A stretch of DNA of 64,000 nt from Komagataeibacter xylinus (GTDB taxonomy: Bacteria > Pseudomonadota > Alphaproteobacteria > Acetobacterales > Acetobacteraceae), in contig NZ_QQBI01000005.1 in assembly GCF_004302915.1 (NCBI RefSeq), positions 99,821-163,820 on the forward strand, written 5' to 3'. The notes under the pieces were generated by a model. It saw nothing but the letters and a program-made list of their open reading frames with translations, made no database searches and was not told where the DNA came from. This document shows, piece by piece, positions 52,820-62,549 of the stretch. Made by a program: the position numbers and the translations under genes. Position 1 is the stretch's first letter, and each line of letters begins with the position of its first letter.

Positions 52820-54133
52820 ATGGCGGGTCATGTCCATATCATTGGCGGTGGGCTTGCGGGCCTGTCCGCCGCGGTCGAGCTGGCGGGTGGCAGCGAGCAG
52901 GTTACGGTGTACGAGGCCGGGCCCGCCTGTGGTGGCCGCGCGCGCTCCTATCATGACCGGCATCTTGACTGCCGCATCGACAATGGCAACCACCTGCTGC
53001 TGTCGGGCAACCCGGCGGTGTACCGCTATCTGGGCCTGATCGGGGCGCAGGATACGCTGGTGGGGCCGAAGCGCCCGGTCTTTCCGTTCATTGACCTGGC
53101 CGACCGGCTGCGCTGGACGCTCGACCTCTCGCGCGGGCGGGTGCCGCTATGGGTGCTTTCAAAGCGCAGGCGTGTGCCGGGCATGCGGCTGGCCGAGCTG
53201 CGTGGCCTGCTGGCGCTGATGGAGGCCACGCCCGACATGGTGGTGGCGGACTGCCTGCCTGCGGGCAGCCTCTCGCGCCGCCTGCTCGAGCCATTCGCCA
53301 TATCGGTGCTCAACACCATGCCCGATACCGGCAGCGCCGCCCTGCTGGGCGCCGTGGTGAAGGAAAGCCTGGCCCGTGGCGGGCGCAACTGCCTGCCGCG
53401 CTTCCCCGCCATTGGCCTTTCGGAAAGTTTTGTGGACCCTGCCCTTGCCCATCTGGCCGTGCTCAGGGCGCGGGTGCGCACGGGCAGCCGGGTCAGCGCG
53501 GTGGAGTTCACCCGTGGCGGCCCGGTCACGGCGTTGCTGCTGGGTGCGGAACGCATTGAAATCAGCCCCGATGATACGGTCATCATGGCCGTGCCCGCCC
53601 CGGTGGCCTCCGGCCTGCTGGCGGACCTGCCCGGGTTTGGCGCGCCTGATGCGTTCGAGGCGATCCTGAACGTGCATTTCCTGCTGCCGCAGGCCCCGGT
53701 GCTGACCGGCGGGCTGGCGCAGGCGCATTTTATCGGGGTTGTGGGTGGCATCAGTGAATGGGTGTTCGCCAAGGACCGCATCCTGTCGGTCACGGTCAGC
53801 GCCGCCAACCGCTATGCCGGCCGTGACCTGGATGAACTGGCCCCCCTGATCTGGAACGAGGTGCGCGCCGCCATCGACCCTGCGGCCACGACACCGCTGC
53901 CGGTGGCCATGCCGCCGCTGCGCATCGTGCGTGAAAAGCGCGCCACCTTTGCCGCAACGCCCGCGCAGGACCGCCTGCGCCCCGGCACGCACACCATGGT
54001 GCCCAACCTTTTGCTGGCAGGCGACTGGACGGCCACGGGCCTGCCCGCCACCATCGAGGGCGCGATCCGCTCCGGGGCTGCGGCCGCGCGCGCGGTGCAT
54101 GACCGCAAGGGCGCGCCGGGCCGACCGGGATGA
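52820..54133 (+). CDS. hpnE: HpnE, FAD-dependent squalene-forming oxidoreductase
   Basis: HpnE (437 aa) reduces hydroxysqualene to squalene. The FAD-binding motif HIIGGGLAGLSAAVEL opens the protein, followed by CGGRARSYHD. The C-terminal block VPNLLLAGDWTATGLPATIEGAIRSGAAAA is typical of amine-oxidase/desaturase-like flavoproteins. It completes the HpnCDE squalene route. Squalene-hopene cyclase is not in the window. Confidence 0.92.
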   Translation: MAGHVHIIGGGLAGLSAAVELAGGSEQVTVYEAGPACGGRARSYHDRHLDCRIDNGNHLLLSGNPAVYRYLGLIGAQDTLVGPKRPVFPFIDLADRLRWTLDLSRGRVPLWVLSKRRRVPGMRLAELRGLLALMEATPDMVVADCLPAGSLSRRLLEPFAISVLNTMPDTGSAALLGAVVKESLARGGRNCLPRFPAIGLSESFVDPALAHLAVLRARVRTGSRVSAVEFTRGGPVTALLLGAERIEISPDDTVIMAVPAPVASGLLADLPGFGAPDAFEAILNVHFLLPQAPVLTGGLAQAHFIGVVGGISEWVFAKDRILSVTVSAANRYAGRDLDELAPLIWNEVRAAIDPAATTPLPVAMPPLRIVREKRATFAATPAQDRLRPGTHTMVPNLLLAGDWTATGLPATIEGAIRSGAAAARAVHDRKGAPGRPG

Positions 54134-54411
54134 GGCACGACAGGCGGGCTGTCGGCCTGCGCCTGCACGCGGGCGATAATATATGATGGCCATGGCGACC
54201 GGGGCAGGCGCCGCGTTGCGTATGTGTCGCGCCGACAGGGTGGCGCTGTCCCTTCCGCCCGCACGGAGCGCGGGAAAGGGCGGCGGCCACCGTATGGCAC
54301 AACTGGCTTTAGCCGGGTGTCGGGCGGGTGAGATCAGGGCTGATGGCCGTGTTGCGCACTGTCCGGCCACCTCGGTCATGGCTTGTGATAATGGCAGGGG
54401 GATTCATCAAT

Positions 54412-55092
54412 ATGTCCGGTAGCACAGCAGTCTCTCCGTTTTCCCGGTTGGGCATCGTGGTGGGCATGGAGGCGGAAGCCGCCCTTATCCGCCCCTTCCT
54501 GCCCCATGCCCGCTTTGGCCTGAGTGGCGCGACCCTGTCTGGCGCGCGGCAGGCGGTGCTTGACCTGCTTGAAGGCGGGGTGGATGCGCTGCTCTCCTTC
54601 GGGCTGGCGGCAGGGCTTGACCCGGCGCTGCAGCCCGGTGCCGTGGTCGTGCCGCATAATGTGCTGGTCAATGGCGAGCGCCTGCCCGCTGCCCCCACGC
54701 TGCTGTCATGGCTGGGAGCTGACCGGGCGGATGTGGTAGGCGGCGACCTGCTGCATAGCGATGTGATCGTAACCGCCGCCAGCCGCAAGATGGCGCTGTA
54801 CCGCGAGACGGGATGCGTGGCGCTGGACATGGAAAGCGGCGTGGTGGCGGAAATGGCCGCTGCCCGCAAGGTGCCCTTCGCCGTGCTGCGCGTGGTGTGC
54901 GACCCCGCGGACCGCACCCTGCCGCCTGCCGCAGTGGTGGCGCTGCGGCCTGATGGCAGCCTTGCGGTGGGTGCACTGGCCCGTAGCATCGTGTGCAATC
55001 CGTTCCAGATTCCCGCCCTGATCCAGGTGGGGCGTGATGCGGGGCATGCGCGCACGGCGGCCAGGGCCGTTCTGGCCCGGCGTTTTGGCTGA
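54412..55092 (+). CDS. hpnG: Hopanoid-associated nucleosidase/phosphorylase HpnG
   Basis: HpnG (226 aa) is a purine-nucleoside-phosphorylase-like enzyme that removes adenine from adenosylhopane during side-chain synthesis. Family features are LGIVVGMEAEAALI at the N-terminus, LSFGLAAGLDPALQPG, and the catalytic block VALDMESGVVAEMAAAR. The ATG at 54412 follows AGGGGG by about 10 bp. The 278-bp gap after hpnE holds no recognisable gene, so hpnG may have its own promoter. hpnH, its usual partner, is absent. Confidence 0.87.
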   Translation: MSGSTAVSPFSRLGIVVGMEAEAALIRPFLPHARFGLSGATLSGARQAVLDLLEGGVDALLSFGLAAGLDPALQPGAVVVPHNVLVNGERLPAAPTLLSWLGADRADVVGGDLLHSDVIVTAASRKMALYRETGCVALDMESGVVAEMAAARKVPFAVLRVVCDPADRTLPPAAVVALRPDGSLAVGALARSIVCNPFQIPALIQVGRDAGHARTAARAVLARRFG

Positions 55093-55105
55093 CATGCCGC
55101 ATCAG

Positions 55106-55189
55106 GAAAAAGTTTTTGGTGAAGCTTTTTTCAAAAAGCTTTGAAGAATGCAGCCTTTTTGAAAACAGGCTGCATCCGGAAACTTTTAT
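55106..55189. repeat. Palindromic element, copy 11 (orientation A, compensatory changes)
   Basis: It begins 13 bp after hpnG. Hairpin 2 reads GCAGCC / GGCTGC where the common form is GCCGCC / GGCGGC, so the stem is kept by paired changes. Hairpin 1 is GAAGCTTTTTTC / AAAAAGCTTTG. Outer arms are AAAAAGTTTTTGGTG and CATCCGGAAACTTTTAT. Confidence 0.85.
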
Positions 55190-55417
55190 GGCCTTTTATC
55201 CGGCGTCTTTCCCTGATTCTGCGTCGGTTAGAAAAAACTTTTCTCCTTCCCGGCCATTGGGCCACCTGCGTGGTGCGGAGGCGCCATGTGGCGTGATGGC
55301 TGTTCTCCTGCCCGCTTTGGGTTAGGCTGGGTGCGGCCAATTGATTCGCATCAATGTCAGGTCCGGCAGATGGGCGTGACATGCTGCCGGTTCTAGGCAC
55401 GCAGCAGGGAGAGAGGC
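55190..55417 (+). other. Leader region upstream of ackA
   Basis: With the adjacent element this makes a 325-bp gap between hpnG and ackA. TTGATTCGCATCAATGTCAG near 55341-55360 contains a TTGATxxxxATCAA palindrome, the core seen in FNR/CRP-type sites. The assignment is tentative. AGGGAGAGAGG just before 55418 is the ackA ribosome site. Confidence 0.45.
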
Positions 55418-56632
55418 ATGACACGGGCGGTGCTCGCACTCAACGCAGGTTCATCCAGCCTGAAATTTGCCCTCTTCGCCATTGAAAAAGGCGAGACGGC
55501 GGCCTCCCCGAGCCATCGCATCGCCTCGGGCGAGCTTGAGGGAATCGGCAGCCACCCCCATTTTGTCGCCCATGACGCGGGTGGCCGCGTGCTGGTGGAC
55601 GAGACATGGGCCCCCACCGCCGATGGCGCGAATCTCGACAAGGCGCATCTCGGCCCCATGGCCACCCTCATGGAATGGGTGGGCAAACAGCTTGGTAGCG
55701 TGGACCTCATGGCCGTGGGGCACCGGGTGGTGCATGGCGGGCCTGAGTTCATCGCCCCCGTGCGCATTACGCCCGATGTGCTGGCGCGGCTTGCGGCGCT
55801 GACGCCGTTTGCGCCCCTGCACCAGCCTGGCAGCCTTGCCCCCATCCGCGCGCTACTGGCGCAATATCCCGACCTGCCGCAGGTGGCGTGTTTCGATACC
55901 GGCTTTCATCACACCCTGCCTGCCGTGGCGCAGGCGCAGGCCCTGCCGCGTGACTATGCGGCGCGTGGCGTGCGGCGCTACGGGTTTCATGGCCTGTCAT
56001 ATGAATACATCGCCTCCGCCCTGCGCGAGCGCGCACCGCACCTGGCCAATGGGCGCACGCTTGTCGCCCATATCGGCAGCGGTGGCAGCCTGTGCGCGCT
56101 TCAGGCCGGGCGCAGCATTGACACCACCATGGGTTTTTCGGTGCTGGACGGGCTGGTCATGGGCACAAGGTGCGGGCATCTCGACCCCGGCGTGATCCTG
56201 TACATGCTCAAGGAAGAGGGGCTGGGGGCGGCCGAGATCGAGAACATCCTCTATCACCGCTCCGGCCTGCTGGGCGTGTCCGGCGTTTCGGCCGATATGC
56301 GCGACCTGCACGCCAAGGCAGGCACCAGCGCCGAGGTGACACAGGCGCTGGACCTGTTTGTCTACCGCTTCGCCCAGCAGGCGGGGGGCATGATGGCGGC
56401 CCTGCAGGGGCTGGACGGGCTGGTGTTTACCGCAGGCATTGGCGAGCATGACGCCATCATCCGCGCCGCCGTGTGCGCGCGGATGGGCTGGGCGGGCATC
56501 CGCCTCGATGCGGCGGCGAATGCCGCGCACCACGAAATCATCAGCACGGCCGATAGCGCCGTGGAGGTGCGGGTGATCCCCACCGACGAGGAAACGACAA
56601 TCCGCCGCCACGTGCTGATATGTCTGGGCTGA
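55418..56632 (+). CDS. ackA: Acetate kinase
   Basis: Acetate kinase (404 aa) interconverts acetyl phosphate plus ADP with acetate plus ATP. It opens with the family signature [15 protein letters not shown]. The second signature region is [11 protein letters not shown], the adenosine-binding block is [24 protein letters not shown], and [13 protein letters not shown] lies near the end. Phosphoketolase follows 38 bp later on the same strand. The product of that enzyme, acetyl phosphate, is the substrate here, which supports a joint pathway. Confidence 0.95.
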   Translation: MTRAVLALNAGSSSLKFALFAIEKGETAASPSHRIASGELEGIGSHPHFVAHDAGGRVLVDETWAPTADGANLDKAHLGPMATLMEWVGKQLGSVDLMAVGHRVVHGGPEFIAPVRITPDVLARLAALTPFAPLHQPGSLAPIRALLAQYPDLPQVACFDTGFHHTLPAVAQAQALPRDYAARGVRRYGFHGLSYEYIASALRERAPHLANGRTLVAHIGSGGSLCALQAGRSIDTTMGFSVLDGLVMGTRCGHLDPGVILYMLKEEGLGAAEIENILYHRSGLLGVSGVSADMRDLHAKAGTSAEVTQALDLFVYRFAQQAGGMMAALQGLDGLVFTAGIGEHDAIIRAAVCARMGWAGIRLDAAANAAHHEIISTADSAVEVRVIPTDEETTIRRHVLICLG

Positions 56633-56670
56633 GCGCCGGGCAGGAATGGACCATTCTGGAAGGAACGGAA

Positions 56671-59040
56671 ATGAGTGAAACCGCATCCGCAACACCGCTG
56701 TCCACAGCGGATGTCGCGCTGTTCAACAAATGGTGGCACGCAGCCAACTACCTGTCGATTGCCCAGATCTACCTGCTGGCCAATCCGCTGCTGCGCGAGC
56801 CGCTCAAGCTCGAACACACCAAGCCGCGCCTGCTGGGGCACTGGGGCACCACGCCGGGGCTGAACTTCCTGTACCTGCACCTCAACCGCATCATCCGCGA
56901 ACAGGATCGCAGCATCCTGTTCGTGGCAGGCCCCGGCCACGGGGCGCCGGGCGTGGTGGCCAGCACCTACCTTGAAGGCACGTACACCGAATACTTCCCC
57001 GAAGTGACGCAGGATGCGGACGGGCTGGCCAGGCTGGTCAAGCAGTTCTCCTTCCCCGGTGGCATTCCCAGCCATGCTGCCCCCACCACGCCGGGTTCGA
57101 TCAACGAAGGCGGTGAACTGGGCTACTCGCTCTCGCACGCCTATGGTGCGGCGTTCGACAACCCCGACCTGGTCGTGGCCTGCGTTGTGGGCGATGGCGA
57201 GGCCGAGACCGGGCCGATGGCCACGTCATGGCACAGCAACAAGTTCCTCGACCCCAGGACCGATGGCGCGGTGCTGCCGATCCTGCACCTCAATGGCTAC
57301 AAGATCGCCAACCCCACGGTGCTGGCCCGCATCTCGCCCGATGAACTGGTGAGCCTGTTCAAGGGCTACGGCTATGACCCGATCGTGGTGGAAGGCCATG
57401 ACCCGGACATCATGCACCAGAAGATGGCCGTGGCGATGGACACGGCCTTTGCGAAGATTGCCCAGATCCAGAAAGCCGCGCGTGAGAAGAACGACACCAC
57501 GCGCCCGGCCTGGCCCATGATCATCATGCGCACGCCCAAGGGCTGGACCTGCCCCAAGACGGTGGACGGCCTGCGCACGGAAGGGTACTGGCGCGCCCAC
57601 CAGGTGCCCATTACCGACATGACCAACCCCGCCCACCTCAAGCTGCTTGATGAATGGCTGCACAGCTACAGGCCCGAGGAACTGTTTGACGAAAACGGCA
57701 CCCTGATGCCCGAAATCGCGGCCCTTGCCCCCAAAGGCGACCGCCGCATGAGTGCAAACCCGCATGCCAATGGCGGCCTGCTGCGCCGTGACCTGCGCCT
57801 GCCGGATGTGACGGATTATGCCGTGAGCGTGGAATCACCTGGCCACGCACTTGGCGAGGGCACGCGCGTGCTGGGCACGTGGCTGCGCGATGTGATGAAG
57901 GAAAACCTGCCCGCGCGTAACTTCCGCGTGCTGGCGCCGGATGAAAACAACTCCAACCGCCTCAACGCCGTGCTGGACGTGACCAACCGCGCCTGGAACG
58001 CCGAGACCTTCGATTACGATGACCATCTGGCCGTTGATGGCCACGTGATGGAAATCCTGAGCGAGCATACCTGCCAGGGCTGGCTGGAAGGCTACCTGCT
58101 GACCGGGCGGCACGGCTTCCTGTCGTGTTATGAGGCGTTCATCCACATTGTGGACTCGATGGTCAACCAGCATGCCAAGTGGATCAAGCAGGCGGATGAG
58201 GTGTCGTGGCGCGCGCCGATCGCATCGCTGAACTACCTGCTCACCTCGCATGTGTGGCGGCAGGACCATAACGGCTTCAGCCACCAGGACCCCGGCTTCA
58301 TTGACCATGTGCTCAACAAGAAGGCCAAGACGGTGCGGGTGTTCCTGCCGCCCGATGCCAACACCCTGCTGTGCACGGCCAAAACCTGCCTTGAAAGCCG
58401 CGACCGGGTGAACGTGATCGTGGCGGGCAAGCAGCCCGAGCCGCAATGGCTGGACATGGACTCCGCCATCGCCCACTGCGCCAAGGGCATCGGCATCTGG
58501 GAATGGGCGAGCAACGACAAGGGCGGCGAGCCTGATGTGGTCATGGCCTGTGCGGGTGACGTGCCCACCATCGAGACGCTGGCGGCCGTGCAGTTGCTCA
58601 ACAAGCACCTGCCGGACCTCAAGATACGCGTCATCAACGTGGTGGACCTGCTCACGCTTGAATCACGCAGCCAGCACCCGGATGGGCTGGAGGATTATGT
58701 ATTTGACAGCCTGTTCACCACCGACAAGCCGGTCATCTTCGCCTTCCACGGTTATCCGGCGCTGATCCACAAGCTGATCTACAAGCGTACCAACTGCCGC
58801 AACTTCCATGTGCATGGCTACCGCGAGGAAGGGTCCACCACCACGCCGTTCGACATGACGGTGCGCAACAGCCTCGACCGCTTCCATCTGGTGCAGAACG
58901 TGATCCGTCGCGTGCCGGGCCTGGCCGAAAAGGCGGCCTATGCCAACGAGGCGATCAGCGACAAGCTGGTCGAGCACACGCGCTATGTGGCGCAGTACGG
59001 TCAGGACCTGCCCGAAATCAGGAACTGGCGCTGGTCATAA
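56671..59040 (+). CDS. xfp: Xylulose-5-phosphate/fructose-6-phosphate phosphoketolase
   Basis: Phosphoketolase (789 aa) is a thiamine-diphosphate enzyme that splits xylulose 5-phosphate or fructose 6-phosphate to acetyl phosphate. The cofactor motif [20 protein letters not shown] is clear, along with [15 protein letters not shown], the [11 protein letters not shown] loop and [17 protein letters not shown]. The ATG at 56671 follows GGAAGGAACGG; an upstream in-frame start at 56620 would overlap ackA. Length is typical of the family (about 790-830). An intrinsic terminator follows. Confidence 0.96.
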   Translation: MSETASATPLSTADVALFNKWWHAANYLSIAQIYLLANPLLREPLKLEHTKPRLLGHWGTTPGLNFLYLHLNRIIREQDRSILFVAGPGHGAPGVVASTYLEGTYTEYFPEVTQDADGLARLVKQFSFPGGIPSHAAPTTPGSINEGGELGYSLSHAYGAAFDNPDLVVACVVGDGEAETGPMATSWHSNKFLDPRTDGAVLPILHLNGYKIANPTVLARISPDELVSLFKGYGYDPIVVEGHDPDIMHQKMAVAMDTAFAKIAQIQKAAREKNDTTRPAWPMIIMRTPKGWTCPKTVDGLRTEGYWRAHQVPITDMTNPAHLKLLDEWLHSYRPEELFDENGTLMPEIAALAPKGDRRMSANPHANGGLLRRDLRLPDVTDYAVSVESPGHALGEGTRVLGTWLRDVMKENLPARNFRVLAPDENNSNRLNAVLDVTNRAWNAETFDYDDHLAVDGHVMEILSEHTCQGWLEGYLLTGRHGFLSCYEAFIHIVDSMVNQHAKWIKQADEVSWRAPIASLNYLLTSHVWRQDHNGFSHQDPGFIDHVLNKKAKTVRVFLPPDANTLLCTAKTCLESRDRVNVIVAGKQPEPQWLDMDSAIAHCAKGIGIWEWASNDKGGEPDVVMACAGDVPTIETLAAVQLLNKHLPDLKIRVINVVDLLTLESRSQHPDGLEDYVFDSLFTTDKPVIFAFHGYPALIHKLIYKRTNCRNFHVHGYREEGSTTTPFDMTVRNSLDRFHLVQNVIRRVPGLAEKAAYANEAISDKLVEHTRYVAQYGQDLPEIRNWRWS

Positions 59041-59064
59041 GACCTGTCCAATCGTTATGGGAAA

Positions 59065-59087
59065 GGGAGCCGCAAGGCTCCTTTTTT
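59065..59087 (+). terminator. Intrinsic terminator after xfp
   Basis: The compact stem GGAGCC / GGCTCC, with loop GCAA, is followed by TTTTTT about 40 bp after the xfp stop. Confidence 0.92.
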
Positions 59088-59127
59088 CATGGGGTATCAA
59101 AAGCGCGTTTTAAAAAACCCGTTAACG

Positions 59128-59213
59128 ATCAAAGTTTTTGGTGAAGCTTTTTTCAAAAAGCTTCAAGGAACACCGCCTTTTTGAAAAAAGGCGGCACCCG
59201 GAAACGTTTATGA
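59128..59213. repeat. Palindromic element, copy 12 (orientation A)
   Basis: Outer arms are ATCAAAGTTTTTGGTG and CACCCGGAAACGTTTAT. Hairpins are GAAGCTTTTTTC / AAAAAGCTTC and CCGCCTTTTTG / AAAAAAGGCGG. Its right edge lies 2 bp from the stop of the minus-strand ABC ATPase gene. Confidence 0.88.
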
Positions 59214-59215
59214 TC

Positions 59216-59959
59216 CTAGCCAATCATCTGGTTCAGGAACTCCCGTGCCCGCTTGGTCTGTGGGTTGGTGAAGAACTGCTCGGAGGGCGTGATTTCCATG
59301 ATGCGCCCCTGGTCCATGAACACGATGCGATCGGCAATATGGCGCGCAAAGCGCATTTCATGCGTGACGCACAGCATGGTGATGCCTTGGGCCGCAAGGT
59401 CGTTCATGATCGTGGCTACGCCGGACACGGCCTCGGGGTCGAGGGCGGCGGTGGGTTCATCAAACAGCATGATCTCGGGCTGCATGCACAGCGCGCGCGC
59501 AATGGCCACGCGCTGCTGCTGGCCGCCAGAAAGCTGGATGGGGTATTTGCGCGCCTGCCCGGCAATATTGACCTGCTGCAAAAGGCGCATGGCCAGTGCC
59601 TCGGCCTGCGCGCGCGGCATCTTGCGCACCATGCGCGGCGCCAGCGTGCAGTTGTCGAGCACGCTGAGATGCGGGAACAGATTGTAGTTCTGAAACACCA
59701 GCCCCACGAGCGCGTGCAGCCGGATCAGGTCGGTCCGTGCGGTAATGGGCTGGCCATTGATGTGCAGCGAGCCTCTGTCATGGGGTTCGATACGGTTGAG
59801 GCAGCGGATCAGCGTTGACTTGCCCGCGCCAGATGGCCCGAGCACCACGACCTTTTCGCCGCGCCGCACGTCAAGGCTGATGCGGTCAAGGGCTACGAAC
59901 CCCTTGTACAGCCTGCTCAGGTTGCGTATCGACAGCACGGCGCCGGGGTCAGGCTGCAT
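59216..59959 (-). CDS. Polar amino-acid-type ABC transporter ATPase
   Basis: This 247-residue ATPase is of the HisP/GlnQ class. Walker A is GPSGAGKST, the Q-loop [16 protein letters not shown], the signature [15 protein letters not shown] and Walker [15 protein letters not shown]. The C-terminus has [28 protein letters not shown], typical of amino-acid importers. The start at 59959 overlaps the fused permease gene by 11 bp; an ATG at 59977 is an alternative. Together with the fused binding protein/permease it should form a complete importer. Substrate unknown. Confidence 0.9.
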   Translation of the reverse strand: MQPDPGAVLSIRNLSRLYKGFVALDRISLDVRRGEKVVVLGPSGAGKSTLIRCLNRIEPHDRGSLHINGQPITARTDLIRLHALVGLVFQNYNLFPHLSVLDNCTLAPRMVRKMPRAQAEALAMRLLQQVNIAGQARKYPIQLSGGQQQRVAIARALCMQPEIMLFDEPTAALDPEAVSGVATIMNDLAAQGITMLCVTHEMRFARHIADRIVFMDQGRIMEITPSEQFFTNPQTKRAREFLNQMIG

Positions 59960-61556
59960 GCGCGCCCGCCGTGTCATGCCCGGCCCATGCAAAACGGCGT
60001 TCGACGCGCTTTTGCACCAGCAGGAAAAAGAAGACCATGGCCAGGTAGTAAACCAGCGCCGCGGCATAATACTCGGTAAACTCAAATGTGCGCGCGACCT
60101 GGATCTGGGTGACCGCCAGCAGTTCCTGCACGGAGATGACCGAGGCCAGCGAGGTGGTCTTGAGCAGGCTGATGAACGCGTTGATGGTGGGCGGCAGGGC
60201 GATGCGCAGCGCCTGCGGAAAGATGACATGGCGGTAGACCTGCCCGCGCGACAGGCCCAGCGCATGGCCCGCCACCGCCTGGCCGGGGTCGATTGCGCTC
60301 AGGGCCGCGCGGTTGATCTCGACCTGATAGGCGGATTCATTGATCGAAAGCGCCAGCCACGTGGCCAGGAAGGGGGTGAACCATGCCTCGCGGAAAAATG
60401 GCAGGAACTGGGGCAGCGCGTTCCAGATGAACAGGAGCTGCAGCAGGGTCGGCGCGCCACGGAAGAGGGCGACATAGGCCTTGATCCCTGCCCTGAGCAT
60501 GGAGTCCCGCCCATTCAGCACCAGCGCCATGGGGATCGAGATGACGATGGCGGTCAGATGCGACACAACGGCCACGGCCAGCGTGATGAAGGCCCCGCGC
60601 AGGAAGGCGGCGGAGGTCAGGGCGCCAAAAAAAGTACCCCAGCGAAAGGCTGGCGCCGGTGCGTGCGCGCCCGGCGCCTGCGTGGCTTCGGGCGTTATGG
60701 CCCATTTCTGCGCAATCGCGGCCATCTGCCCGTTATCGCGCAGGGTGGCAATGGCGTGTTCGAGCAGCGCCCTGTCAGGGGTATCCTTGCGGATATAGAG
60801 CGCGAAATTCCGGTATTCCGGGTACGGGGGCGTAAAGATCACGCCCAGCCTGCCGTGCAGCTGTTCGCGCCGGTAGGCCAGTTCCACATCCTGGCTGGCC
60901 AGTGCAAAGGCGCGCCCGATCAGCACCTGCTGCACCACCTGTTCCTCGGTGGGGTATTGCGCGATGATCATCGGCGCGTGGCCTGCCGCCACCAGCGCCG
61001 CGTTTTCCTGCGTCAGGCGCGTGCTGTAGCTGGTGCCGGCCTGCACGGCCACCTTGCGGCCCGACAGGTCCGCCATGCTGCCGAGGGACTGCGTGCCCGC
61101 GCGTGCCACGATGACCAGGGCCGTATCCTGATAGGCCACGGCATCAAAGTTGCGTTCACGCTGCGGCAGCCTGACGAGGCCACTCGCCACCAGCCCGCAG
61201 TGCCCTGCCGCAAGGCTTGGGAACAGGCCGGTAAAATCCATGGTCGTGACATCCAGCGTGACATGCCAGTAGGCCGCCAGCGCATGGGCGATGTCCATGT
61301 CGATGCCGTCCACCGCCTTCATGTCGGTGCCGTTTATGAATGTCATGGGGGGCAGGGTGGGGTTGGTGCAGACCCTCAGCGTGCCATCATGGATGAAGCC
61401 GGGCAGCGGCGGGGGCATGTCCGCCCGTGCCATGCAACTGTCTGCCAGCACGGCGGCCAGTACGATGACAAGGGTGGCCACCACAAAGGGGGCGGCGCAC
61501 AGGCATCTGAGCCGGGCCATCACAGAGGTCATGCGGTGGTCTTTACGGGCGCGCAT
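59949..61556 (-). CDS. Fused solute-binding protein and ABC permease (amino-acid type)
   Basis: One 535-residue polypeptide combines two ABC parts. Residues ~1-45 are a signal or anchor, ~55-285 a family 3 solute-binding domain (LRVCTNPTLPPMTFINGTD, VDGIDMDIAHALAAYW, LSGRKVAVQAGTSYS), and ~310-520 a permease with about five helices. The EAA loop reads AGHALGLSRGQVYRHVIFPQALR. Because the binding domain precedes the permease, it must remain outside the membrane. Such fusions are well known in Firmicutes (GlnP) but less usual here. LysR lies upstream and the ATPase downstream on the same strand. Confidence 0.9.
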   Translation of the reverse strand: MRARKDHRMTSVMARLRCLCAAPFVVATLVIVLAAVLADSCMARADMPPPLPGFIHDGTLRVCTNPTLPPMTFINGTDMKAVDGIDMDIAHALAAYWHVTLDVTTMDFTGLFPSLAAGHCGLVASGLVRLPQRERNFDAVAYQDTALVIVARAGTQSLGSMADLSGRKVAVQAGTSYSTRLTQENAALVAAGHAPMIIAQYPTEEQVVQQVLIGRAFALASQDVELAYRREQLHGRLGVIFTPPYPEYRNFALYIRKDTPDRALLEHAIATLRDNGQMAAIAQKWAITPEATQAPGAHAPAPAFRWGTFFGALTSAAFLRGAFITLAVAVVSHLTAIVISIPMALVLNGRDSMLRAGIKAYVALFRGAPTLLQLLFIWNALPQFLPFFREAWFTPFLATWLALSINESAYQVEINRAALSAIDPGQAVAGHALGLSRGQVYRHVIFPQALRIALPPTINAFISLLKTTSLASVISVQELLAVTQIQVARTFEFTEYYAAALVYYLAMVFFFLLVQKRVERRFAWAGHDTAGAHAA

Positions 61557-61568
61557 GGGGGAGCGGAT

Positions 61569-62549
61569 TCAGCAGGCTGCCTCCAGGATGGCGCGAAACG
61601 TATCATGCATGAGGCCCGTCTCGGGGTTGGGGCGGGCGAGGAAATAAAAGCTGGTTTCAAGTTGCAGGCCGTCGAGCACGATGCGGCGCAGCAGCCCGTC
61701 ATGCACCAGGGGGGCTGCAAAGGGTTCGGGCAGAAAGCCCAGGTAATTGCCTGACAGGATCAGCAGGGCGCGTGAATCGACATTTTCCGCCGCCGCGGCG
61801 AAGTTCAGGTGCGGGCGCAGCCTGTCCCACATGGGCGAGGTGGCGGCACCGGAGACCGTAATCATGCGCTGCTCGGCCAGGATGGCGGGCGTGATCTCGC
61901 TTTCGGGCAGGCTGAACAGGGGGTGGCGCCTGCCACAGAACAGGTGCAGTTCCTCATGAAACAGGGCCGTGGCCTGTATATCGCCCGCATGGCGCGGGTT
62001 CAGGGTAATGCCCGCGCAGGCCTGCCCGTTAAGTACGGCAAACTCCACCTCACGCGCGGAGGTGGAGCGGATATCCATGAACACCGCCGGGTAGCGGGTG
62101 GTAAAGGTTTCAATGGCGCGCACCAGCACGGTGTCACCATGAATCTGGATATTGTCGGGCACGTACAGGCAGAAGCGCCCCGCCAACGTGCCGCTGGCCT
62201 CGTTGATGCGCTGCTGGAAGTGCGCGATATCCGAAAACAGGGCCTCGGTTGCCTCCAGCACCAGGCGCCCTTCCGCCGTCAGGGCAAAACCGCTGCGCCC
62301 GCGTGTGCACAACCGCAGGCCAAGCCGGTTTTCAAGGGCCGCGATGTCGATGCTGATGGAGGACTTGCTCTTGCCCAGCGCCACTTCGGCTGCGGCAAAA
62401 CCGCCATGTTCGGCCACGGTGCTGAACACGCGCAGCTGCCGCAGGTCCACTTCGGCAACCTGTCCGTAAAAACCATCCGCCTTGCGGCGCGTGGCTGTGC
62501 CGCGCGGGGCAGCGGCCTTGCGGGGTGATGGGGCAGGTTGTCGTGTCAT
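61569..62549 (-). CDS. LysR-type transcriptional regulator
   Basis: This 326-residue DNA-binding regulator begins with a basic tail (KAAAPRGTATRRKADGFYG) of about 30 residues. The helix-turn-helix domain follows at ~34-95 (LRQLRVFSTVAEHGGFAAAEVALGKSKSSISIDIAALENRLG), then a periplasmic-binding-like effector domain. The start at 62549 was taken because the frame open to 62651 adds no family sequence. It lies 12 bp upstream of the fused importer on the same strand, so it probably belongs to that operon and controls it. The effector is unknown. Confidence 0.88.
   Translation of the reverse strand: MTRQPAPSPRKAAAPRGTATRRKADGFYGQVAEVDLRQLRVFSTVAEHGGFAAAEVALGKSKSSISIDIAALENRLGLRLCTRGRSGFALTAEGRLVLEATEALFSDIAHFQQRINEASGTLAGRFCLYVPDNIQIHGDTVLVRAIETFTTRYPAVFMDIRSTSAREVEFAVLNGQACAGITLNPRHAGDIQATALFHEELHLFCGRRHPLFSLPESEITPAILAEQRMITVSGAATSPMWDRLRPHLNFAAAAENVDSRALLILSGNYLGFLPEPFAAPLVHDGLLRRIVLDGLQLETSFYFLARPNPETGLMHDTFRAILEAAC

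Noticed and set aside
59745..61754. 669-codon plus-strand frame
   Set aside because: It runs opposite three genes (ATPase, fused permease, LysR end) and has no domain.
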